A program made the position numbers and the translations under genes. This document shows, in pieces, positions 33,850 through 46,116 of a stretch of DNA of 64,000 nt (positions are counted from its first letter, which is position 1; the number at the start of each line of letters is the position of its first letter). The notes under the pieces are model-generated. The model worked only from the letters and a program-made list of their open reading frames with translations. It did not search any database and was not told the origin of the DNA. Source of the stretch: Cyathus striatus (taxonomy: Eukaryota; Basidiomycota; Agaricomycetes; Agaricales; Nidulariaceae); contig JAOVFP010000005.1 of NCBI GenBank assembly GCA_025738555.1, positions 1,116,001 through 1,180,000 of the forward strand, read 5' to 3'.

Positions 33850-36165
33850 TACTGAGTGGTTCTCAGAGGTTCTTATCCCATGCCTTATCACCAAGAAAAC
33901 GACCTACCGATAACATGTGACCATATACACGTCGTCCAAGATAAATTTGAGCTCAAGGCTTCACAGTGTCACTTACCTTCACCGTCTGTCCACCGTCGCT
34001 TTGATTACCAGGTCGCCAGCTCTGGGTTGCCTCACTGCATCACCACCGTCCACGAAAACACCGACGAATACCTCAGGTGACATATCGAATGACCTTCTTG
34101 CGACCTTCTGCCCCCAATCCACATGGGCATCCATCCTCCTACTATGAATTAACGTATCATGCAGGTGACACCACCTTGGGAGTCGGGAGCACTGTTAGCA
34201 GTGCGTTGGTGATGATGTTGAGGTGGTGGTGTAGGCGGAACGGTGGGGAATGTAGTTTTGTTATCGAAGCTGGGCCATGGTGTATGAGTACCGAGTTGTA
34301 TGTTATTCCCTCTTCCCTCTTCTATCTTCTCCCTTTTCTTCGTCCCTTTCCCTATTTCCTACTCCTTCCTCCGTTTCCCCCTTTCCCTCCCTCACCCATC
34401 GTCCTTTCTACCCCCATGCTGACACATAAACAGAGACAAAGGAATAACAAAATTCGAAGTTCCCTTCCTCGACACTCACACGACACCGCAAACTCCCTGA
34501 ACGTCGCTGCAACTTCGATCCTCCGCAGACGAGTTTACAGGGCTCTGCGGTGCAAGTCTCTCGGACGAGACAAAAGCGGTTGATGCACCGTTTGCTGAGG
34601 GGTGTTTCAGAGGGTGGAGGATTATAATACACTATTAGATTCGGTGAGTATCTTCGTTGTTTATTGTTGGTGGAGGCTGAGAGGGGACTTCAAAGCGTGG
34701 ACACAAGCGACGATGGAAGACTCGACGTATAGTTCGTCTAATTCAGAGTGTTTGACTCGAAGAAGAACCTGGATATGATGGATAACGCGCAGATGTCCCG
34801 TATCCTGCATTCAGAGGAGGAAAAAGGAAACCTGGAAGGATTTTCAGCTTAATGCATCCAGTTAGTCCCTCTTCCTCCTCCACTTTCTTTCGTAACTTAC
34901 ATATGACATGCTCCACTTTCCCTCAACTTGGACCTCAACAGCACCCTCCCAGACATCCGCAAACATATCTTCGACAATCCCATCGTTATGCTCGCGTAGT
35001 CCGTTGAAGATGGTATAGACGCTCGATTGCAATGTTCGAAACGCGCGATTGGCTGGGGAGGGCGTTGGGGGTGTGAATGCGTTGGGTATTGCGCCTCATT
35101 GGTCGAGAAGAATGAGCACGCGCTCCCTATCGTTCGTTCGTTCACTTCTCTCTTACTTGTAAGTTCGACTCTTTTACTGAAGCTATACGAAAGTAAATGT
35201 TCTAACTAGTTGTCGAAGGGAAGAAGATGGTCTTGTGGGATTAGCAGTTAACAGTGGATGAGAACGAGAATGAGTAACTGGCGCTAAGGCTTGATTGACA
35301 GCAAGTCTTAGCCGCAGCAGGACGGTGAATACGTGCAGACCCGGGTGGTATTAACTAAAGAAATTGGTAAGTACATCAGGAGTTACATATGCTTTTATGA
35401 TACGAACTCTGCGGGTAGTCGAAACATGGGTAAAGCGACGTGGATCGGGGATAAAGCGAGGAGGTTGGCATGTTCGTGTCGTGCTTCGTCAACGGAACCG
35501 GGAATAGCAAGGATTGTATCGTCTGTCGGCTATGACTGAGGCCACAATCGGTGTGGGAATGGGAGGAAGAGGGAAATGAGTCAATTTAAAGTCCTAATTT
35601 TATCGGAGGTTGAGCTAGGATCGAACTCGAAACCTATTGAAAGGTGCATGTAGTAATTTTAGGTCGTATGATTATGGCCTTCGTCATACTAAAGACACGC
35701 CCTGACACATCCAGGACACATCCTCACAACTTATCTGTTCATGAACCGAATTTCAATTTAGGTATCAGCAGGAAAGCACTCCACCAGCAAATGATACACT
35801 TTTCTGGATTAATATAACTCAACATTAAACCTCAATTGACGTGCCAGTGTGCTGGGTTGCATGCATCCCCGGCCAACTCGGTCGTCCTCTAATGTCGCTT
35901 TGGCTAGTAGATATCTCGTTTCACATTCTGTCTGTCACCTTGGAAACCTAAGCTTCAAGTTGATCCCGCCAAATTCTGAAACAGGCATTTTGCTGTCGAT
36001 GACCACAGCGCACTGGATGGGCCTACTGAACATGGGGTGGTTCAGCATTTCATTTTGGTACTGGTTTGTATCGCCTGCATCTGTTCTTTCATTGAACAGA
36101 TCCAGATAGAAGTAATTTCTGCAAGGTTTAATTTCATTTGGCTGCACCTGATACTTGCAGAGATC
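33850..36165 (+). repeat. Upstream module 4, left part
   Basis: Colinear with modules 1 and 5: CTCAAGGCTTCACAGTG start, relic, CT-rich tract, AGGATCGAACTCGAAACC stretch and the TTGGTACTGGTTTGTATCG region. It is split at GCAGAGATC (36157-36165) by the KDZ element and continues at 44468. Confidence 0.6.
34100..35060 (+). pseudogene. GMC oxidoreductase-like relic, copy 4
   Basis: Contains the GGTVGNV remnant after GGTGTAGGCGG (about 34225-34255), the CT-rich tract, and a frame reading roughly FEVPFLDTHTTPQTP (about 34447-34495). The latter resembles the segment preceding the second GMC signature. Frames are interrupted, so this is a relic. Confidence 0.35.
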
Positions 36166-36189
36166 GAGCTCTTTACGCTCCCCTCCCCC

Positions 36190-36475
36190 TTACACGTGAA
36201 TTTCACGTGAAGTTCATGTGAATAGGTGAAGTTCATGTGAAGATCACATGAAATTTATGTGAACTTTTAGCCCATTATTTTTTTGATTTTTAGGTGAGAA
36301 CACCACAAATTATTTCATGTGAATTTCACATGAATTTCACATGAACTTCACATAAATCAGATGAATTACATGAATTTCAGGTGAAAGATTCACCTAATAT
36401 TCATGTGAACTTTTCACATTCTAGATTCACATTCACTCTGGAGGTAGGTGAAATTCATGTGTGGTTCACATGAAG
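36190..36475. repeat. Left subterminal TTCACATGAA array of KDZ element
   Basis: About twenty copies of TTCATGTGAA / TTCACATGAA / TTCACGTGAA variants in both orientations. They mirror the array at the right end and are presumably transposase binding sites. Confidence 0.8.
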
Positions 36476-36517
36476 TGTGAATAGAACATTACTCTTACTA
36501 TATATAGTATATGATAT

Positions 36518-36612
36518 AAAAAAAAGAGTGTTCACAGCAGTGTTCGAACAAAGCTCCTGGGAAAACCACATGACTTTTTCACAAACCTTAGCAATTTAAC
36601 CACTAGGCCATG
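36518..36612 (-). ncRNA. tRNA-like Pol III unit (SINE-like) in KDZ element
   Basis: On the minus strand CATGGCCTAGTGGTTAA fits the tRNA A-box consensus (TGGCNNAGTGG). TTGTTCGAACACTG about 60 bases later fits a B-box. A run of eight Ts follows (36525-36518), a typical Pol III terminator. No good acceptor stem closes it, so it is more likely a tRNA-derived SINE or a pseudo-tRNA than a working tRNA. Confidence 0.5.
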
Positions 36613-39551
36613 GGACCTTGTATACACTATGTACTATATGCCATATAACCACCTCACGCTCCCTGCCCACAGCTGTTTTCCCTCAACGTTGAATAGCTTC
36701 CCACGCATTCACCTTGCCACGCAACCCCCACCATTGTCATGCTCCACCACCACCACCATCGTCTAGCTCTCTCACACACTTCTCTGCTTCTAATTCCTCT
36801 TCTCCCTCTCGAACATTATATCTCCATGACATATTTTATGTCTTTTGGTAAGTTTATTTCAATGAAGTATTGATAGTCAATGAAATCTCACTCGGTATTT
36901 CTCAGGATCATTCACTACCTCTCCTCTTCTACTGTTGTTGAGGCGCCTCTTCCCACCACCTGTTCATTGGGTTATCGCTATTGGGTAAGTCCGTTTTGTC
37001 ACATGAGTTATATTCCCACTGCTAACTCTTCTCATCCAGATAAATCATTATCGATTACACACATTCAAATCATGCCACATGCGCTCTTGTCAACGTAATG
37101 TTTGGAGTCGAATCAAGATAGTGGGTTAGTGTGTGCGTAACGGGCTGGATGTGCAGCATTTGAAGACGTGAGTCCGTTCCATTTTAGTTGTCATGATTAT
37201 ACTAATATGTACTAGGTGTAGTGAGTGGGAGCTACCCATTTGCATGTTTATTCGCCATTCGCCACTTGCAAAGCTCCTCCCCACCTTCACCCCCCTCCAT
37301 GTCGCTACTTGTGGTGTCCACCACCTGCCTCAATGTAAATCCACCATGGCCCTCTTTCGTCACCTGCCCCTTTCAGTGCTAACTCGGAGGGTCGTACCGT
37401 CACCGTGGAAAGTCACTGACGTTGCATTAGTATGCCATCTCAACTCGACCTATCCACTCCGATTCCACCATCCACCATTGTCCCTTAGCGTCATCAACCA
37501 CCACTGCCACTTCTACCTCCTGTACTGCTCTCGTCCCCTGTATTGGCTTGTCGGTGCCCTGTCATTGATCATGTCTTCTGCTCCCACAGGAGCTTCTAGC
37601 TTCTTGGGCTAGGCGCGCGTATGTGTGCTTGGGGGGGGGCTTGGGAATGCTAGGCATGTGCTTGCGTGTGTGCTAGTGTATTCGGGGATGTTGGTCATGC
37701 ATGTACGTGCTGGAGGGGGGGGGGGTTTGGGGATGCTGAGTCTGTGCATGTATGTGTTAGGGGGGATTTTATGACGCTGAGTGTGCGTACACTATGTTAG
37801 GGTGCTCAAAGTACTCGAACACACTCAGCAGGCCGGAGGATAGTTGTACCCAAACAATTGATTGGCACAGGTACGTCTCCCTCCCTTCCCCTACCCCTCC
37901 CCATGCTAACCCTTTGTAAAAGCTTCATGCATGGCAACGCATTCTACCACCCACTTCAACGACGATCTACAAGAACCCCCCTCTCAACGTCGGTCCACAA
38001 CAACCCCCCTCTCAACATCTGCCCCTTTCAGTCCCAGCGTCAATGTGAAACGTTGATGCCACGTTACCTCGGTGCCGACTCAGGGGGTCGTACGTCAACG
38101 TGGAATGTGTCCATCCACCATCATCGTCTCTCTGTGTCCTCCCCACCTTCACCCTCCCACTCATGGTGTCGGCCACCCACCCCAACGTCCATCCACCATG
38201 TGGTCCCCTCAACCACCACTGCCGCCTCTGCCTCTGTTACCACCCCCGTCACCCAAACTGGCTTATTGATCTGTGGTCCCCTCAACCACCACCGCTGCCT
38301 CTGCCTCCGTTACCATCCCCTTCCCCCGAACCGACTTATCAATGGGTCATGTGTGTATGTGCTGGAGGGGGGGGGGATTCGGGGACGCTAAGTCTGTGCG
38401 TGTATGTGCTAGGGGGGATTTTAGGATGCTGAGCATGCATCCACTGTGTGGTAGGGTATTTCGAAGATGGTTAGGATACGTGTACCGTGTGGGGGGCGTC
38501 AACACCATGCCATCCAGCCTCCCGCCTCCCCTGCATCACGACACTGACACTCCTCTCCACATGCTTAGGCTACCCCCCTACGCATAGGCCCGTCGTCAAC
38601 GTACGCCTATGTGTGTGTGTCAACGGCATCACTGCTCATTCCAATGCATGCATTGATGTGGCTGGGCATACGTGCCCCATGCTAGAGGGGTCTGAGGTTT
38701 GAGGATGATAGGGCATGCGTGTACATGTTGGGGGGTTCGCAGATACCAGTTGGGCATCGGTTTACGAGGTGAAACCAATCTTTATTTTTATTTTTCTCAT
38801 TTTGCTGACAATACATGTAGGCCTATCGCCATTGTATTTGTTCCAACCATAGAACATGTGGAACATGTGTACGTATCCCCCCTCCCATCCCCCCATTCCA
38901 CTCACCCTAACAGCTTGAATGGCCAGCAACAATGCTGGCTTCTATTCCACCCCCAACCCAACAGCCACCACCCTTAACGCCCCATCATCTCCCCTGTCAA
39001 CACCAAAATGCAGTGCATGAACTGCCTCGGTATGTCTTCACATTCTATATTTATTCATGACTTGATATAGCATGGGAATGAGAGGTGTTAAGGTGGTTGG
39101 TGGTCCCCCCTTTCCCCCCCTCCCTTGCCCCTCCCCATTATCACGCTTGGCTATGTCATCATGGCTGTGACATTCTGGTAGCCATATTTGAGTCCCGTTT
39201 TCGAGCCCTATGACCCCCCTCCCCTGTCCCTCACCTCTCCTCTTGTCGCACACTTGGTCATATGGTCATGGCTAGCTTGCCCAGTGGCGTTTTGTGTGTA
39301 AGATTAGTGTATTTATAGTTAAATTTAGTATAGATCCACCAATAGAATTGGTTCTTGTGTGATGAGTGCATGTCAAGATAATTTTAAACAAGATCAGAAG
39401 ATGTGACATGTGTGCACACATGGGGCATGGGCTGTTGAAGGACTATTCATTGTGTTGCCCCTCACTTAACTCTCAACCACCATCTCTTATTTCAACTTTG
39501 TTCAACTCTTGCTTTGTTCAACCATTAACAACTGTATTTTCAACATCCAAT
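36613..39551. other. Non-coding left third of KDZ element
   Basis: Strongly strand-biased: C-rich (CCACC-type) stretches at 36650-36980, 37260-37580, 37870-38330 and 38870-39000 alternate with G-run blocks. The open frames here (37193-37612, 37858-38391) reflect composition bias and overlap frames on all strands. No gene recognised. Confidence 0.5.
37615..38745. repeat. Degenerate G-run repeats in KDZ element
   Basis: A unit of about 50-60 bp recurs at 37620-37800, 38345-38440 and 38660-38745. It reads roughly GTGTGTATGTGCTGG, then 6-13 Gs, then ATTCGGGGATGCTGAG. Confidence 0.6.
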
Positions 39552-42500
39552 ATGCCATCTCGAAACAGCAAAAAAACCAATGCTCCAGTCTCACCACCAA
39601 CTTCTTGCAGTGGCTTGGTTCGCACTGAGCCCTCTGTCTCTAGAGGCCGCAAACGTACACAATCTACTGTAGATACCACAGCTGAGCCAGCTACCAAGAA
39701 ACCTGCTATTACAGCTGATGAAGAAGCAGCAGATAACAGTGCAAAGCAGGGAAAGGGAGATGGTGGAAAGGGAAGAGGTGGGAAAAAGAGGGGGAGAGGT
39801 GGGCAGTATGTATTAATTGTTGTAATTGATTTTCAAAGTTCAATGCCTGACTTCATTTTAAGTAAAACTGCTGGTGACAAAGATAAGGAAGACAAAGCTG
39901 CAAGTGATGCAGCTAATAAAGATAAATCCAAGGCGTAAGTATCTATATTATTGCACTAAGTTCTTTCTAATGCAATAATTCTAGTGCTATGAAGAAACTT
40001 CAGGAAATGGCTATTTCCATTGCACCACCTGTACAGCTCAAGACTGCTGGTGCCTCTGGGACTACTGAAGCTTCTGAGACTATTAGTGCTTCTGAGACTA
40101 TTGGTGCTTCTGAGACTATTGGTGCTTCTGAGACTACCAGGATTTCTGAGATTACCAGAGCTTCTGAGATTACTAGTACTTCTGAAGTCTTGGCTACAAC
40201 TCCAAGTGAATCAAGTGAATCTGAGGACAATAACTTGGAGGCTGAACATGGCAGTGGAACTGAGAATGTAAGTCAGAATAGCAATGAGGAAGATGAAGAT
40301 AAAGATGGTAGTGATAATGTTGATGTTGATAATGATGATAATGATGAAGAAGAGGAAGGGGAAGAGGTAGAGAAAGGGAATGAGGACAATGTGGCTGTTG
40401 TGGAGGCAATGGATATTGGTATGTGTTATATATTTATTTGTACCTTTTCTAAAATGCTTGTAGACTCTGCATTAGCCTCTGAACCTGTACCTACAAAGGA
40501 AGAATTGAAAGGTGCATCCAGGACTACTGGTATTTGCACTTACTTTTGTCTTAGTAATAGAATTGCTGATAAAAATTTATAGGAGGCATACTTCGAGGAC
40601 GAGCTCAAGAAAATAACTTTACATTTGCCGATAACATGGATGAAAGTTCATCCATGATTGTAGACCATAAGGGATTTGTTTACATCACACTCTCTGATGA
40701 ATCTCCCTCTTTCAACCCAACTTTATTGAATGCTGAAGTACCACCCCAAGCTGTACCAGCTGTGGTAAACTCTTGCCTTAAAGCAGTATTGGACTCAGTT
40801 GCAAAATGAATGCCTATTATTAAGTGTAAGATTAACTTGACTTAAAGTTACTTGTTGACTAATATTATATAGCTCAAAATAGGCTTATTATGTATTTTGA
40901 CACTGAACGTGGAATCTGGATTATCTTTGGATGTTTCAATGATATTGAAAGCACCGATACTGTTAAGTGGACTTCAAGGATGAATGATATGGCACTATAT
41001 CTGGCTGCTGTAATGTGATTTTACTTATATTTATGCCAAATTTCTTATGATTGCTTAGATCTCTGTAAAGGATGTGAATTTCCACTTAGCAAGAAGTGTA
41101 GGCAGTACCTTTGGATCATCAACAACATCTAAAAGCAGTGACAATGTCTCTGGATCTGGATCTGTTATTACTGAGGACAATCCTGATGTCTTTGAAGGAC
41201 TTACTAAGAAGCAAGAGCTTATTATCTCTATTTATAAGGTGGACAAGTATCTTCTTGGACATAAGAATTGGTCCATTCAGATAGCCTGGGGGATCTATCA
41301 AGAGGTACAACGAGTCAAGAATTTGGTAGAAACAAGCCCACAGATGTGGCCTGCTGATATGGACAAACCAATTACTAAGGACTTGCATAAGATGTTTGGA
41401 GCAGCTGGAACCTCTTGGCATCACTGGGATAAAGTCCTTAAAGTTATATCTAGCTACCCAGACATGGAAGAGTGGCTGAGCAGCACAACCCCTCCTGATG
41501 CTAAGACAACCCATGAGTTATGGGGCTTGGAGAAGACAGCAGGTTTTACTTGAGTGGACTTGGAACATTGGATTATGAGAAAGAAAAATATCAGTGCTGG
41601 AAAGGGGAAGCAGAAGGCAGAGGGGGGGAAGACTAAGAAAGGATCTGGTTTAAAGAAGAAGTAAGTAAATTTTTGAAAGATAGGAATTTTCCCTTTAAAT
41701 CTGTATCAAATGTACTTTTAGTTTCTTGTATATCTGTGTATGGCTACTTGGACTCTTCTATGAAATACTTGTTCGACATTATTGGCTGCTTGCACTTGTA
41801 TATTTACCTATGACTTATGGTATAGGATCTGAACAAGAATTTCTTATGCTTAAGTTTGCAAAATTTAGTTCATTCATTCGAGAAACATTTGGTTCAAAAA
41901 TAAGCCTATCAACAGTTTTATTTTTGATGTTTACATTAACAAAAAATGTTGAATTGCTAAATTTGCATGCAAGGCAGCAGTATCGTGAAGGAAATGATAG
42001 AAGAAGAACTCCCATTTCAAGTTGGATGAATGTCTTGGCAACTACTGTTCACACTGTTCTTGGTGATAAAACAAAGCATTTATTTTCAGAAAATCAGATT
42101 CCAACTATAGTTGATGATGATGAAGTAATTTCAGAAATTGCAATTAAGCTGGATAAATTTGCAAAGTTTTTGGGACTGCATCCTTATAATGATGATGGTT
42201 ACTTTACCCAGGAGCTTGGGCCTATCTCAGAGAAAAAAATTACTCCTGTATGTCTTATATGCCCCACATCTATGCAGTGTGTTACAGAATCTTGTGACAG
42301 TCATTCATTAAGGCAAAATTCAAAATATTCTGATATTCCCAAAGTTACTTTAATTGAAGGAACAAAATTGTATTACAATGCACATATATTAACTGGTCAT
42401 TGTTCAGGATGTAATACAATTTATTATGCAGATCATAAACGTATTAATATTATTGGTCAAGAGCCTCAGACAGAATACTTGAATGATGCACGTTATATTA

Positions 42501-43887
42501 AAATTGGAACACATCTATGGGTAGATCGTGTATTCTCAAAGGCAATTATGAATGCCACATATAGCTTTCATGCATCTACTGCAGCCTATGCAGAGTTCTG
42601 GACAAATAGCTATGGTGATAATAAAGAATTAAGTCGCCGACAAGTTTGGGATGGATTTATTGAAGAATCAATTCATACTGTGAGCACAGCATCTGATAAG
42701 CAATTTGTAGTTCAAAATGGTCTATCCACTAAAGATATTACTATCAAAGCATATGAATATCTTGGAGAGAGTGGAAAAATAAATCTGGCTTCAAACCACA
42801 GTTGTGTGGAATGTACTCAACCATATAAAGCAACTGCAGATACTATGGAGAATATAAACAATAATGTATCATCTGAAATGGCTTCTCCAGTAAAAATGAT
42901 TGTTATTGATGGTGTTGTAATGGGACCAGTTCACTGTGCAATGGAAGGTTGTTCTGCTAATGTATCTAATCACCGTGGTGGTGTATTCTGTGGACATCAT
43001 AATATTCAATATGGAGCAAAGTGCCATGTGAAGGATTGTACCAGACAGAAAGTTCATGGTACTGAAGCATGTGAAATTCATCAAGAAATATGGAATAAAC
43101 ACCGTTTAAATTATAGCTCAGCAGGTCTTTCTGAACTAAGACGAGCATTACAACATCGCAATGAGAATTTGTCTTGGCTACCTAGAATAAATCACACTCA
43201 TCAACCACATGATGAAGAACAAAATAGTGATGATTCTAACACTCGTAAAACATACTTTTCTCCAAACCGCTATTACTGTGTAGAGACAATTTGTGCTCCA
43301 TGTGGTGTTGTTATTGCATGGAAAAAATTTGTTAAGTCTGAATCCTCAAGACAGATTTTAGAATTTTTAAATATGGTTTTTCCTGATCCTGAATTACGAC
43401 CAGCATATATATGCATTGATAAAGCATGTCTTATTCTTCGTTATGTTGTCAACAATGTGATTTATCATATATGGCTTGATACAAGTCGATTTGTTGTTGA
43501 CAGTTATCACTATACAAACCATAAAGCAGATGATGATCTGTGCCGCACATACTGCAATCCTGCACCTAATGATGGTTCTGCTCCCAATCTTGTAATAATT
43601 GATCATGATCATAATGGAAATCCATATTTCAAAAGAGCTTTTAATACACAGGTGAGTTTATATACTTTAAATTTTATTTAATATTAATATTATGAAAGGC
43701 TTGTGAACAACTCAATGCTTGGCTTGGTGGATTTGAATCAATACTCAAAAGAATGACTGTATCAAATTTCAACTGGTTTATGCATGCAATGTTGTTTTTT
43801 CACACACAGCATGTATTGAAAAAGCAACAAAAAAGAATGGTAAGGTTGAGTAGTGATTTATTTAATGATGAGGAAGGGTATATGTAG
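39552..43887 (+). pseudogene. KDZ transposase with CxC5/CxC6-type cysteine clusters, two in-frame TGAs
   Basis: Nine exons join in one frame: 39552-39805, 39863-39934, 39985-40418, 40464-40529, 40583-40825, 40873-41009, 41059-41660, 41722-43651 and 43699-43887; 1,308 codons plus stop. TGA interrupts at 40807-40809 (codon 351, before MPIIK) and 41551-41553 (codon 567, T*VDLEHW). N-terminal region: basic KR/GKGRGGKKRGRGG stretch, SETI repeats, long acidic tract. Middle: VFEGLTKKQELIISIYKVDKY and neighbours, unrecognised. C-terminal ~650 residues: cysteine clusters (CLICPTSMQC, GHCSGC, CVEC, then C-x4-C, CGHH, C-x4-C and C-x2-H sets around 42940-43080), followed by the KDZ core with YICIDKAC, DSYHYTNHKADDDLC and NTQ-ACEQLNAWLGGFESILKR, giving candidate acidic residues. 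The second TGA is one transition from TGG or CGA. Confidence 0.8.
40069..40190 (+). repeat. In-frame 15-base SETI repeats
   Basis: Eight imperfect copies of GCTTCTGAGACTATT (ASETI-type pentapeptides) inside exon 3 of the KDZ transposase, preceding its acidic tract. Confidence 0.85.
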
Positions 43888-43969
43888 ACTATAAATTGTA
43901 AGTTGTAGACTCTTTTGTATAAAGCTTTAAATAATTAGTTCTGTTTCACTATAATTTATCACATATCTT

Positions 43970-44450
43970 AAATGAACTTCATTTTTATTCAAAATAGGTA
44001 TCAGAAGACATACAATTCCCCTAATAAATATGTATAATTCACATGAAAGTCATGCAAAAAATATGTTAATTGCACTTATCTTTATCAGTACTAAATGGCC
44101 TATAATTCATCTAATATTCACATGAAATTCACATGAATTACACTTATCTCTATCAGTACAAATGGCCTATAATTCATATAATATTCATGTGAATCTCATG
44201 TGAAATTCACATGAATTACACCTAATATTCAATGTGAAATTTCACCTAACTTTCACCTTACCTTCACCTACTTTTCACTTAAATTTGGTGGTTTTGGAAT
44301 ATTGTATGTGAAGGTGAAAATCATGTGAAAGTCATGTAATTTCATGTGAATTTCATGAGAAATATACTCTAAATTGGTGATATTCATGTGAAGTTCATGT
44401 GAATTTCTGCCATTCATGTGAAATTCACATGAATTCATGGTGAAGGGGGG
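43970..44450. repeat. Right subterminal TTCACATGAA array of KDZ element
   Basis: Dense TTCACATGAA / TTCATGTGAA motifs in both orientations up to the G-rich terminus. Two near-identical longer units (CTATCAGTAC..AATGGCCTATAATTCAT) lie at about 44080-44190. Confidence 0.8.
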
Positions 44451-44467
44451 GGGGAGTGTAAAGTACT

Positions 44468-44777
44468 GCAGAGATCCCACGTCCGTCGTCCCTCAGTTAC
44501 CTACTCCGCAGAACTTCCCGGGGATACACCTTCGAGGTTGTTCCCCGACCAAACGACCAGAGTAGCTTACAAGATGTTTGGAAGACGATGAACAATGGGG
44601 TCTCGTCTTTAATGTGCTGGCAGAGTTACAACTTGTGTTATTCCAATACCAGAGTTGGCATCTCAATGATGAATCAACGAACGTTGAACTTGTGAAGTGC
44701 TCAGTACATAAGACCACCTTACAGGATACCTGGTACATAACACCGTACATCACTACGAGACGAATTAATATTCATTA
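44468..44777 (+). repeat. Upstream module 4, right part
   Basis: Continuation of module 4 after the KDZ element (GCAGAGATCCCACGTCCGTC...), ending at the start codon of copy 4. Matches the last 300 bp of modules 1, 3 and 5. Confidence 0.6.
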
Positions 44778-46116
44778 ATGCGATGTACTATATTGTACGC
44801 CATCTTCTTGTGGTTACTCCCTCTCGCATGTTCTGTAGAGCAGAACTATACAATTGATGATGGCATTGGAGATTCGCTGACGAAGAAAATGCCGATTTAC
44901 ATCCCGGACACATGGCTCAACCAAACGTGTGGAACGTGCTTAATTCAGCCTGACCCGTCGAAAGCCTACTTGGGAACGTACACCACCACTGATGTTCACG
45001 CTGGACAGAAAAATACATCTATAACCATGGAATTTGAAGGTAGCATTGATTTTTTTCAAGTAGTACTGAAGCTCACTAGCATTTATGAATTGCAGTATAT
45101 GTGTTCTTTATTCTTCCCAACAAACAAAAACCCGGTGTTACCACTTATTCAGCAGCCAACTTCACTATCGATGGTCAGATAATTGGAAATTTTAGCCACG
45201 CCCCAGGTTTTTCAACCACTGATATATTTTATAACCAAATGGTTTTTAACAAAACTGATCTTCCAAATGGCATGCATCAGCTAGTAGTATCGACTACTGT
45301 TGATGACATGGGTGTTTATATCAATTTCGATTATGCTATATACACGTACGTTGGAACTGCTCTCGCTAATTATTTTTTTCTCATTTATTACGCAGGCAAG
45401 TTATAAATGAAACTGTCCCTATGAATGTCTCTTCAACGTTTTCTGCCATTTCAGTGCCTGGTTCCCAGTCTGGAAGAACGTCGACTACAGAAGTTCTTAG
45501 TGGAACTCTCGGAGGGGTTATCAGTACAGGTAGCCCCACTGGATCAGATAATCGAAAATCAGGCTCCTCCAAGTCCAGACATACAACAGTGTCTATCATT
45601 GGAGCAACAATTGGAGGAATCATACTTATTGGTTCAGTTACTGCCCTCTTCGTCTGGCGAAGACTTCGTAAACAAAATAATAATATAGGTACACCGACCA
45701 GTTCGACGACTCGGGTGCAATCACCATTTCAACTTCTTGCTTCCACAGACTACAATCACCGCCGTACATCCAACGAGACCATTGGTGTACCTGATGAAGC
45801 ACGACGTTCGTTTTCCAGATCGGAAACCATATTGAATGACTTTGCCGCTATACAACATGCTATTTTTCGTAATTATTTCAAGCGACTAGGCCATAGTGGT
45901 ACAATAGAGTCCAGGCCGCGGCATGCCAGTGTCCACAAGGCCCAACCAAGGGCAAATGCTGCAACAGACGACCAAGCTGAAGGTTTAGCAGATGACAATG
46001 ACATGAGGGAACAGATACAGGCGATGCAAGCTCAGATCGAGCTTTTACGGAGGCAGCAGCAAAGTATATGGGTAGAAGGATTATCAAATGATCCTGCACC
46101 AGGCTATTCCCTGTGA
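44778..46116 (+). CDS. Type I membrane protein, tandem copy 4
   Basis: Exons 44778-45039, 45096-45345 and 45396-46116 join to 410 codons plus stop. Signal peptide MRCTILYAIFLWLLPLACS, ectodomain with NYTIDDGIGD and VYVFFILPNKQKPG, a Ser/Thr/Gly linker, TM helix (SIIGATIGGIILIGSVTALF then WRRLRKQ), and a tail ending in a Gln-rich heptad stretch and LSNDPAPGYSL. The most divergent of the five: it uses a different acceptor for intron 1 (TTGCAG at 45095) and lacks the FPWRKAP segment of the others. It reads through a C-terminal SNDPAPGYSL that lies beyond the stop in copies 2 and 5. Function unknown. Confidence 0.85.

Larger units (their letters stand above)
36166..44467 (+). mobile_element. KDZ-superfamily DNA transposon, 8.3 kb
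   Basis: The ends are inverted repeats, about AGCTCTTTACGCTCCCCTCC on the left and AGTACTTTACACTCCCCCCC (right, inverted). GCAGAGATC is duplicated at 36157-36165 and 44468-44476, an 8-9 bp target duplication. The uninterrupted module has TACTTGCAGAAATTCC at the same place (about 28590). Both ends carry arrays of palindromic TTCACATGAA-type motifs. The interior contains one large spliced transposase gene, a non-coding C- and G-rich left third and a Pol III-like unit. Confidence 0.85.

Noticed and set aside
36880..38590. ORFs of 139-177 codons in the C-rich part of the KDZ element
   Set aside because: Overlapping frames are open on all phases because of skewed composition; no domain seen.
39552..41662. 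TET/JBP-type dioxygenase companion, which is known near some fungal KDZ elements
   Set aside because: No HxD...H motif or other dioxygenase feature in this frame; it joins to the transposase instead.
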